Shown: in pieces, positions 17,194 through 24,036 of the stretch
Layout: every line of letters starts with the position of its first letter
Position numbering within the stretch: position 1 is the stretch's first letter
DNA from: CAWUKT01 sp963923035
Lineage (GTDB): Bacteria; Bacteroidota; Bacteroidia; J057; JADKCL01
Direction of reading: 5' to 3'
DNA: 57,881 bases
Assembly: GCA_963923035.1 (NCBI GenBank)
Contig: CAWUKT010000045.1
Coordinates: 1 to 57,881, forward strand
Position numbers and translations under genes: made by a program
Notes under the pieces: model-generated
Seen by the model: the letters and a program-made list of their open reading frames with translations, nothing else
Told to the model about the DNA's origin: nothing
The model's database searches: none

Positions 17194-18492
17194 TCAGTCG
17201 GGGTTGGAATATGGAATGGATTGAGCGTGAGGGTCTTTGTCGGGGAAATCCAGCAAGCGCTCCAATTCAGCTTCGATCTCGGGCGTGATGACGTGTTCGA
17301 TGGTCTCGGCGTCTTCGTGGACGTGATCGGGGGCGATTTTGAGGTATTCGGTCAAATAAAGCTCCCACAAACGGTGCAATTTGACCGTTCGGGCGCCCTT
17401 TTGATGGCCTTCGGTCGTCAAGGACCAATCGGGACCGGTTTTGCGCACCAATCCCTTTCGCTTGAGCCGTCCCAGAGTGGCTTGGAGGCGTCGTTTGGGA
17501 AAATAGCGCTCCTCAATGATCTCGTCCAGGGTCCGTTTTTTGTCCGGCACCCCATCCTTTTCCCCCAAATGATAAAGTTCCTTCAGGAGGTTCTCGTTCA
17601 TGATCTGCTTCATCAGGCGGCGTTGGGAGACGAGACGGGAAATGATGCCGCGGTCAGGGGCGACGAAAAAGGAAACGAGGGCAATGGCGGAGGCAATCAG
17701 GACAATCCAGGGGCCCGTGGGCATGTCAGTTTCGGTATAGCTGATATAGGCACCCGAAAGTCCGGAAAAGCCCCCCAAGGCGGCTGCAATCACCGTCATT
17801 TTCCCCACCCGATTCGTCCAAAATCTAGCCGCCGCGGCCGGTGTAATCAACATGGCGGCCATCAGGACGACCCCGACGGCCTGGATCCCCGTCACCACGG
17901 CCATGACCGTGAGCGAGGTCAACAAGAGGTTCAATCCCCGCACCGGAAGTCCCTGTGAGCGCGCGTAGCTTTCGTCAAATGCGATGATGGTCAGTTCCTT
18001 GAAGAATAAGATCACCGTCAGAATCAGAATGCCCGCGACCGTCCCAAAGACGATCAAATCCTGTTCGACCATGGCAGCTGCCTTGCCAAACAGGAAGGAA
18101 TCCAGGCCCGTTTGGGCGGCATTGCCGGAGTGTTGGATATAGGTGAGCAGGAGAATGCCAATGCCAAAAAACACGGACAGCACCAGCGCAATGGCCGTGT
18201 CTTCCTTGATGCGGGAGCGACCGACGATCCAATCCATGACCACAATGCTGATCCAACCAGCAACGAAGGCGCCAATGATCAGCGCGAAGGGATTTTTGGT
18301 GCCAGTTAGGAGAAAGGAAAGGCAAATGCCGGGGAGCAGGGCGTGGGCCACCGCATCACCGATCAAGGCTTTCTTTTTGAGGAGCGTAAACGTGCCGACG
18401 ACCGCAGAAGAGGTCGTCAAGAGGATGGAACCCACCACCACCGCCACCACGGCGGAATCCTGAAAGGAGAAGAATTGGAGGAAGGTTTCCAT
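17194..18492 (-). CDS. metal ABC transporter permease fused to a DtxR/MntR-like regulator domain
   Basis: 432 residues. Positions about 1-280 are an ABC-3 metal permease (KKKALIGDAVAHALLPGICLSFLL; AVGVVLMAAMLITPAAAARFWT). Residues about 290-430 are a soluble regulator-like domain with a winged-helix part (LDEIIEERYFPKRRLQATLGRLKRKGLVRK) and an MntR/DtxR metal/dimerisation part (HRLWELYLTEYL, VHEDAETIEHVI, FPDKDPHAQSIP). Conserved His/Glu residues there correspond to Mn/Fe ligands. The permease may thus carry a metal sensor on its cytoplasmic end. Similar fusions are known among Bacteroidota, but their function is little studied. A DtxR-type palindrome occurs in the operon promoter. Confidence 0.9.
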   Translation of the reverse strand: METFLQFFSFQDSAVVAVVVGSILLTTSSAVVGTFTLLKKKALIGDAVAHALLPGICLSFLLTGTKNPFALIIGAFVAGWISIVVMDWIVGRSRIKEDTAIALVLSVFFGIGILLLTYIQHSGNAAQTGLDSFLFGKAAAMVEQDLIVFGTVAGILILTVILFFKELTIIAFDESYARSQGLPVRGLNLLLTSLTVMAVVTGIQAVGVVLMAAMLITPAAAARFWTNRVGKMTVIAAALGGFSGLSGAYISYTETDMPTGPWIVLIASAIALVSFFVAPDRGIISRLVSQRRLMKQIMNENLLKELYHLGEKDGVPDKKRTLDEIIEERYFPKRRLQATLGRLKRKGLVRKTGPDWSLTTEGHQKGARTVKLHRLWELYLTEYLKIAPDHVHEDAETIEHVITPEIEAELERLLDFPDKDPHAQSIPYSNPD

Positions 18493-18495
18493 GGC

Positions 18496-19287
18496 CTAGT
18501 ATTTTTCGCGGCTGGGAATTTGGCGCTTGCGGACCAATTCGCCGACTTCGCTGAGCACAGTCAGCTTCCCGCGGTAGGTCTGCTGGAGCAGTTCATTGGT
18601 GAAGACCTGCTCGATGGGGCCACAGGCGACGAGGCGCATGTTCAGCAGCACGATCCAGTCGAAGAATTCGGCGGCGGTCTGGAGGTCGTGGTGGACCACC
18701 ACGACGGTTTTCTTTTGCTCCGCGAGTTCGTGGAGCAAACCGAGGATGGCGGCCTCCGTGGCCGCATCTACACCCGCAAAGGGCTCGTCCATGAAGTAGA
18801 TGTCCGCTTCCTGGGCCAGAGCCCGCGCCAAAAAGACCCGCTGCTGTTGGCCGCCGGAAAGCTGGGAGATCTGGCGTTTGACAAAGCCCGCCATGCCCAC
18901 TTTTTCCAGACATTCCATCGCAATGGCCTTGTCCTTTTTCCCCGGCCGCCGCAACAAGCCCAATTTCCCGTACCGTCCCATCAGCACCACATCGCGCACC
19001 GTCGTCGGGAAATCCCAATCGACCGAGGCGCGCTGGGGCACATAGCTGACGCGGGAGCGCACGGCATCCAGGGGCTGGTCGAAGATCCGGGCATAGCCCG
19101 ATCCCAAGGGCAGCAAGCCCATGATGGCCTTGAGCAGCGTCGATTTGCCCGCGCCATTCGGACCGATGATCCCGACCAACGCGCCCTCGGGCAGCGTCAG
19201 GTCGATGTTCCACAGGACCGGTTTCTTGTGGTATGAGACCGTCAGGTCGTGGACCTCCAGGACGGGATTGGGAGCTTCAATTTTCAT
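18496..19287 (-). CDS. metal ABC transporter ATP-binding protein (MntA/ZnuC family)
   Basis: 263 residues. Walker A GPNGAGKSTLLKAIMG (about 42-57), signature LSGGQQQRVFLARAL, Walker B IYFMDEPFAGVD and the switch His in VVVVHHDL are intact. QRASVDWDFPTTVRDVVLMGRYG is the family Q-loop region. It energises uptake by the two permeases; 13 bases separate it from the binding-protein gene and 3 from the fused permease gene. Confidence 0.93.
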   Translation of the reverse strand: MKIEAPNPVLEVHDLTVSYHKKPVLWNIDLTLPEGALVGIIGPNGAGKSTLLKAIMGLLPLGSGYARIFDQPLDAVRSRVSYVPQRASVDWDFPTTVRDVVLMGRYGKLGLLRRPGKKDKAIAMECLEKVGMAGFVKRQISQLSGGQQQRVFLARALAQEADIYFMDEPFAGVDAATEAAILGLLHELAEQKKTVVVVHHDLQTAAEFFDWIVLLNMRLVACGPIEQVFTNELLQQTYRGKLTVLSEVGELVRKRQIPSREKY

Positions 19288-19300
19288 CGCGCATCCTCCA

Positions 19301-20239
19301 TTATTTCAGGGCCTCCACCATGGTATTCACATTTTGCCGGACCATGCCGACGTAGGTGCCGGCGGGCGTCCCATCGGCGCCCATGGCGTCGGAGAAGAGG
19401 CTCCCGCCAATGGCGACGTTGTGGCCCTTTTTCTCGCAGCCCTCGACGATGGCCTGGATGTTTTTTTCCGAGACCGACGTTTCCACAAAGACCGCCCGCA
19501 CGCCATTGTCCACGATATAATCGACCAACTCGACCCGGTCCTTCAGGCCGAATTCGGAGAGGGTGGAGATGCCTTGGAGGCCGCGGACCTCGATGTTGTA
19601 AGCGCGACCAAAATAATTGAAGGCGTCGTGGGCGGTGATCAGGATACGGCGCTCGGCAGGTATGCGATCCAGTTCGGTTTGGACCCATTGGTGAAGGCTG
19701 TCCAATTCGGTGCGGTAGGCCCGGGCGTTGGCGGCGAAATAGTCTTTGGATTGGGGGGCCACTTCGCCCAGCGCCTGTTCGACCTGGGCGATGGTTTCGG
19801 CCCACAGGCTTACATCGAACCAGATATGCGGATCGAAATTGCCCTGGAAATTGGGATCCTGGAGCAAGCGTTGGTCGCTGATTCCCTCGGCCACGGCTTT
19901 GACGGGTTTGGTGCGTTCCAATTTTTCCAGCACTTCGCCCATTTTGCCTTCGAGGTGGAGGCCATTGAAGAAAATGACATCCGCATCCTGCAAGCGGTCC
20001 AGATCGCCTTGGGTGGCTTTGTAGAGGTGGGGATCGACACCGGGGCCCATCAATGCGGTCACCTTGACCGAGTCCCCGCCAATATTGCGGGCGAGGTCGG
20101 CAACCATGCCGGTCGTGGCCACCACGGTGGGCGTGCCTTCCGCGACTCCTCCCGACGAATCGACTTTGCCACAACTGACGAGGCTCAGGAGGACGATGAA
20201 CATCCCCCAACTGTATTTTCCTAAAAACGTATTTCGCAT
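19301..20239 (-). CDS. metal-binding ABC lipoprotein (TroA/MntC family)
   Basis: 312 residues; lipobox LLSLVSCGK (Cys about 23) anchors it in the periplasm. Cluster A-I fold features: VVATTGMVADLARNIGG, ligand His in GVDPHLYK, ligand His in FDPHIWFD, Glu in GISTLSEFG and Asp in SLFSDAMG. It lacks the long His-rich loop of ZnuA, so Mn (or Fe) fits better than Zn, as does the MntR-like domain on the permease. First gene of the operon; its promoter holds a DtxR-like inverted repeat. The metal identity is inferred. Confidence 0.92.
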   Translation of the reverse strand: MRNTFLGKYSWGMFIVLLSLVSCGKVDSSGGVAEGTPTVVATTGMVADLARNIGGDSVKVTALMGPGVDPHLYKATQGDLDRLQDADVIFFNGLHLEGKMGEVLEKLERTKPVKAVAEGISDQRLLQDPNFQGNFDPHIWFDVSLWAETIAQVEQALGEVAPQSKDYFAANARAYRTELDSLHQWVQTELDRIPAERRILITAHDAFNYFGRAYNIEVRGLQGISTLSEFGLKDRVELVDYIVDNGVRAVFVETSVSEKNIQAIVEGCEKKGHNVAIGGSLFSDAMGADGTPAGTYVGMVRQNVNTMVEALK

Positions 20240-20282
20240 ATTGGTACCAGCCTGACCAGAGACAGGCCAACTTAATTCACTC

Positions 20283-20317
20283 CAAAACTAGAAATTTTTA
20301 GACGAACCTAAAAATTT
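20283..20317 (-). promoter_or_regulatory. promoter with DtxR/MntR-like operator for the metal ABC operon
   Basis: A perfect 10-bp inverted repeat, AAATTTTTAG (20292-20301) and CTAAAAATTT (20308-20317), has a 6-bp spacer; on the minus strand the centre reads TTTAGGTTCGTCTAAA, like DtxR/MntR operators. Just downstream on the minus strand is TAGTTTTG (plus 20283-20290), a perfect TAnnTTTG -7 box. The operator therefore fills the space between -33 and -7, ideal for repression. A partial second copy (TAGACGAGGGTAAAC) begins at 20321. Confidence 0.75.
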
Positions 20318-20456
20318 TATTAGACGAGGGTAAACCAAGTTGCACAAGCGGAGGGATTGGTCGGTTCAGAGCAGGGTTTTGATTGCCTTTTCTCTGTCAT
20401 TTTCCTAACTTCTTACCCCGAAAATACGCTCATCATCACCCTTTTAATTCAAAACC

Positions 20457-20837
20457 ATGAAAAGATTATTGTTGCTGGCAATTCCCCTGTTCACGTTCCT
20501 CACGTTCATGTCCTGCGAGACCATCGTCTGTGAAGAGCCACCGGAAGAGGCGGCCCAGGAATTCACGGAGTCCATTGTGATCGAGGGAGCCGAGATGGAA
20601 ATCCCGGAAACGATGCAGGCCGAAGTGATCCGCCTCGACGACGGAACCGCCCAATTGAAGGTGTCTCCGAAGGATGGAAGCGGCAAGACCTTCACCCTGT
20701 TCGTCTGTCAATGCGTGTCCGGCGAGGGGACCTGTGACATTGCGGCGAGCGGCTTTAACATCGCCTGTGTGACGGGTTTCCAGCCCTGCGCGAACTGCGA
20801 ATTCGTGGAGGTCACCGGAGGATTTGGCGGGAAGTAG
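20457..20837 (+). CDS. small Cys-rich lipoprotein (126 aa)
   Basis: The signal sequence MKRLLLLAIPLFTFLTFMSC ends in a lipobox-like FMSC, so a lipoprotein is likely. The mature part first has an acidic stretch (EEPPEEAAQEF), then a small domain with cysteines in CQCVSGEGTC, ACVTG and PCANC, probably disulfide- or metal-bound. Family not recognised. It stands alone and shares the bidirectional terminator at 20859-20890 with the convergent PhoX-like gene. Confidence 0.65.
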   Translation: MKRLLLLAIPLFTFLTFMSCETIVCEEPPEEAAQEFTESIVIEGAEMEIPETMQAEVIRLDDGTAQLKVSPKDGSGKTFTLFVCQCVSGEGTCDIAASGFNIACVTGFQPCANCEFVEVTGGFGGK

Positions 20838-20858
20838 GGGGGAAGTCAAATGCAAAAA

Positions 20859-20890
20859 CAGCCACATTCTTCGGAGCGTGGCTGTTTTTT
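20859..20890. terminator. bidirectional terminator between convergent genes
   Basis: CAGCCAC (20859-20865) pairs with GTGGCTG (20878-20884), extended inside by TTC-TTCG-GAG. Seven T residues follow on the plus strand and A residues precede the left arm, so it can serve both the small lipoprotein gene and the PhoX-like gene. Confidence 0.8.
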
Positions 20891-20899
20891 TATTGGGGA

Positions 20900-22399
20900 T
20901 CAGGGGGCGATATCCGGCCAACCCGTCAGGACCAGGGTGGTGGACTTGTTGAAGGGCCGGGGATGGGAAGGATTGGGGTGCTGGATGTTGAAAAACAAGG
21001 CCGAACCATCGGGGGACCAAATGCCACCGGTGGATTCGGCGCCGTAGGGAATGACGGCGAGGCGGCGGAGGTCGTCGCGGGTCGGAGACGTGAGGCCCAG
21101 GTCCAGGGTATAAATTTCATTGGTCAGGTGGCGGGCACCGGCGGGAATCCGGCCCTTGTCGGTGCCGTTGATGTCTTCGTGGATGACGAGGAGCTTGCGT
21201 TCGATGGACAGGGCGAGGTTGTCGGGATTGGACAGGTGAATGCTGTTGTCTTTTTCCCCCGCGCCCCCTTCCAAAAAGACCTTCAATTCATCGTTGGAGG
21301 CAGAATAGGTCAGAATTCGGCCGTAAGGATCGTCGTAAATGCCATTTCCCACCGCCAAATCCTTCAGCCAGGGCGCCGGATGACCTCCCAGACGAATGGC
21401 CTCGCTCAGGTCAATGCTATCCTTGCCGGTTTCGGTGATGTAAAAGGTGTTTTGTCCGTCCCATTCAATGTCTTCCATCCGCAGGAAAATGGTCGCGCCC
21501 CGTTGAAAAGCGATTTCCCGCACCCGCGCGAGAGAATCAAGCGTCCTGGGCATCGGAATCCAGGCCGTCGGCAAGGAATCGTGGGCCATTCGGAAGGCGT
21601 ACAATTGGCCGCGTTGCAAATCGGCGGGGCGGTCGGCCACGAACTTGAAGAAGACGCCGGGAGCGTCGTCGTCCATCATGTAGACCGTGCGACGGTCGGG
21701 CATGCAATAATTGCCCTCGTGCATGAAGCGCCCCATGCTGTACAGCTTTCGGATTGCCTTGCGTGACTGAATGTCCACCTCGACCATCCAGCCGTAGTTT
21801 TTCCACCGGGGAATCTCGTAATCGGTCGAATCCGGTACCGCATAATTGCTGGTGTCCCGAACCGTGGGCTTCTGGGGATTGCGGAAAAACCAGCGGTTAT
21901 TCTCGGGCTCGACCTCCTCGGAGGTCAGGACCGTCCCCCAGGGCGTCACCGCACCGAGGCAATTTAGGAGGGTTCCCCCCACTGGCGAAAAATCAATGCT
22001 TTGGGGCACGCCAACGGCCTTCCAGCCATCCAGCGAATCCAAGACCACTTCGATGACCGTTGCCCCTCCACCATCGCCCAGCGCATCACTCGTGGTTCCG
22101 ACCTCGTGGTTCACCCAGAGGATGCCGTGGTTGGACCGCCCTTGCACCGGCAAAAAAGCCAGGAAGTCATTTTTCCCCTTCGCCTTCGCCAATTCTCCAT
22201 TGGGAGCCTGCACTTTGTCCCCCTCCTGGAAAAGCACCTTGTAGGTATAGCCCTGTTTGGGAATCATGAGTTCCGTCGGGCTGAAACTGGTGTCCACGAC
22301 GTCAAAAAGGGCATCCTCTCCATCACCGGTCACCTCTTCGGAGCCGCAGGAAGTGAGGAGCAGGAGGGAAGCAAGGAAAAACAGCAGGGCAGCGCGCAT
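20900..22399 (-). CDS. PhoX-like (DUF839) putative phosphatase lipoprotein
   Basis: 499 residues with lipobox LLLLTSCGS (Cys about 18). The mature protein matches the PhoX/DUF839 beta-propeller: an early NHGILWVNHEVG segment, then LLNCLGAVTPWGTVLTSEEVEPENN and later YCMPDRRTVYMMDDDAPGVFFKF, where Ca/Fe ligands sit in PhoX enzymes. PhoX proteins are periplasmic or surface phosphomonoesterases using Ca2+ and Fe3+. No Pho-box or phosphate genes lie nearby, and assignment of activity is from family only. Six bases separate it from hemE upstream, suggesting co-transcription. Confidence 0.85.
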   Translation of the reverse strand: MRAALLFFLASLLLLTSCGSEEVTGDGEDALFDVVDTSFSPTELMIPKQGYTYKVLFQEGDKVQAPNGELAKAKGKNDFLAFLPVQGRSNHGILWVNHEVGTTSDALGDGGGATVIEVVLDSLDGWKAVGVPQSIDFSPVGGTLLNCLGAVTPWGTVLTSEEVEPENNRWFFRNPQKPTVRDTSNYAVPDSTDYEIPRWKNYGWMVEVDIQSRKAIRKLYSMGRFMHEGNYCMPDRRTVYMMDDDAPGVFFKFVADRPADLQRGQLYAFRMAHDSLPTAWIPMPRTLDSLARVREIAFQRGATIFLRMEDIEWDGQNTFYITETGKDSIDLSEAIRLGGHPAPWLKDLAVGNGIYDDPYGRILTYSASNDELKVFLEGGAGEKDNSIHLSNPDNLALSIERKLLVIHEDINGTDKGRIPAGARHLTNEIYTLDLGLTSPTRDDLRRLAVIPYGAESTGGIWSPDGSALFFNIQHPNPSHPRPFNKSTTLVLTGWPDIAP

Positions 22400-22405
22400 G
22401 GGATA

Positions 22406-23449
22406 TTATTCGTTGGAGTCGGTTGGGTAACGGTAGGCCTTGACGGTATCGACGAAGGTCTGGACGTTTTCGCGTGGCAGATCGGGGTAAATGCCGTGGC
22501 CGAGGTTGGCGATGTGGCGACCGGCCGGGAATTTTTCGAGCATGTACACCGTCATTTCGCGGATGAAATCGGGGTCGGCATACATCAGGGCGGGGTCGGC
22601 ATTTCCCTGCAACGCCTTGTCCGCCAAATACGACGCGACCGGCTCGACTTCCATGGTCCAATCGAGTCCGACCACCTGGCAATCGAGGTCGCCGATCAGG
22701 TCCAACGAATGGAACGCGCCCTTGGAGAACACAATCTTGGGCACCTCGTCGATGGCCACGCAGATTTTGTGGAGGTAGGGAATGGCGTAGGTCTCGTACA
22801 TCTCGCGGTTGAGCAGTCCCGCCCACGAGTCAAATACCTGCACAATGTCCGCCCCAGCGGCGATCTGCGCCTTCAAATAATCGATAGTTGTGGCCGTGAT
22901 CATGTCCAGCAGGCGGTGGCTGAATTCGGGGTTGGAGTAGAGGAGTTTGCGGGCCACGGAAAAGGTCTTGGAGCCGGAGCCCTCGGTCATGTACGCAAAA
23001 ATGGTCCACGGCGCCCCCGCAAATCCGATCACCGGCACCCGTCCACTCAATTCCCGCTTCACAATCTGGATCGCCTCAATGGTCTTTTCGAGGTTGGAAT
23101 GTTCCCCGGCGGGATGGAGTTTTTTGAGACCGTCCAATGTCCGCACCGTCTCCGGAAACACGGGCCCGACCTTTTCCTGCATCTGGTAATCGAGCCCCAT
23201 GGCTTGGGGCACGACGAGGATGTCGGAAAAGATGATGGCGGCATCCACGCCGATCAAATCGACGGGTTGGAGGGTGACTTCGGCGGCGATCTCGGGCTGG
23301 TCGATCATAGCCTTGAAGCTCCCGGCCTGGGCCCGGACGGCGCGGTATTCGTGGAGGAAGCGGCCCGCCTGGCGCATGAGCCATACGGGAGGGCGTTCGA
23401 CGGATTCTCCCCGGGCAACCCGGAGCAGGAGGTCATTTTGAAGGGTCAT
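22406..23449 (-). CDS. hemE: uroporphyrinogen decarboxylase
   Basis: 347 residues, the usual length. It converts uroporphyrinogen III to coproporphyrinogen III in heme synthesis. Signatures: PVWLMRQAGRFLHEYR (Arg26/Arg30 substrate-binding), GVDAAIIFSDILVVP (catalytic Asp region) and GFAGAPWTIFAYM. The start at 23449 gives the canonical N-terminus. A TACCTTTG box ends four bases before the ATG, so the mRNA may be nearly leaderless. The PhoX-like gene follows 6 bases later. No other heme genes are present nearby. Confidence 0.96.
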   Translation of the reverse strand: MTLQNDLLLRVARGESVERPPVWLMRQAGRFLHEYRAVRAQAGSFKAMIDQPEIAAEVTLQPVDLIGVDAAIIFSDILVVPQAMGLDYQMQEKVGPVFPETVRTLDGLKKLHPAGEHSNLEKTIEAIQIVKRELSGRVPVIGFAGAPWTIFAYMTEGSGSKTFSVARKLLYSNPEFSHRLLDMITATTIDYLKAQIAAGADIVQVFDSWAGLLNREMYETYAIPYLHKICVAIDEVPKIVFSKGAFHSLDLIGDLDCQVVGLDWTMEVEPVASYLADKALQGNADPALMYADPDFIREMTVYMLEKFPAGRHIANLGHGIYPDLPRENVQTFVDTVKAYRYPTDSNE

Positions 23450-23453
23450 GGCG

Positions 23454-23461
23454 CAAAGGTA
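23454..23461 (-). promoter_or_regulatory. -7 box of hemE promoter
   Basis: Minus-strand TACCTTTG, a perfect TAnnTTTG match, lies four bases upstream of the hemE ATG. No good -33 TTTG is found at 19-21 bp, so only the -7 element is called. Confidence 0.5.
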
Positions 23462-23631
23462 GGGAGGGGAAGGGAAAGTTGAATTTCAAATGGGTGAACA
23501 ATGTAAAAATTTTTTGGCTGTGGGGGTGGGCGGAATGTTGGATGGGGCGATTCTGGGCTTTCGGTGGGGGGGAAATGGTGGCTGGCCTATGGCCGGGGAT
23601 GGGGCGGGCTTGCCTGGATTGCTCCCTCTGG

Positions 23632-23946
23632 CGCGTGAACTAGATATTGTGTTCAGTTAACTGGCTTGGGAACTCAGTTCACTGGATGTTGTAACAAGTT
23701 AACTTGACTTTGAACCCAGTGAACTAGGTTTGGAACCCAGTTCACTGGGTACAGAAGCTAGTTAACTGGAAATTGAAGCTAGTTAACTCAAGATTTTATC
23801 CAGTTAACTGGATACTGAACCCAGCTAACTGGATTTGGGAGCCAGTTAACTAGACCTGGAACCTAGTTCACTAGATACGGAACTCAGTTAACTGGAAATT
23901 GAAGTCAGTTAACTGAGTCTTTGTTTGAGTTCAAGGGGGAAGAATG
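23632..23946. repeat. array of fifteen palindromic units at exact 21-bp period
   Basis: Units begin at 23632 and then every 21 bp to 23926 without phase slip. Each has a 12-bp dyad of consensus CCAGTTAACTGG (variants GTTCAC, GTGAAC, GCTAAC in the core) and a 9-bp linker often ending GAAC or GAAG. Six units have fully symmetric outer arms, including changed but still matching pairs (CAAG/CTTG, CTAG/CTAG, TCAG/CTGA). Stops occur in all frames tried, so it does not encode protein. It fills the gap between hemE and the STAND gene end. 21 bp equals two B-DNA turns. Confidence 0.9.
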
Positions 23947-24036
23947 CGCCTCGGAGGGGAATTCGCGTGCATTGCTCCGGCTGGCTCATAGGGAGTGCTT
24001 TCGGGGATTTACTTCCCCAAAACTGGAAATGGGCTT

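Noticed and set aside
19301..20239. Zinc-specific ZnuA
   Set aside because: The His-rich loop typical of ZnuA is absent and the fused regulator resembles MntR/DtxR, so Mn or Fe is more likely.
23632..23946. CRISPR array
   Set aside because: The repeat unit is 12 bp with 9-bp linkers; CRISPR repeats and spacers are each about 25-40 bp, the linkers here are similar to one another, and no cas gene is in the window.
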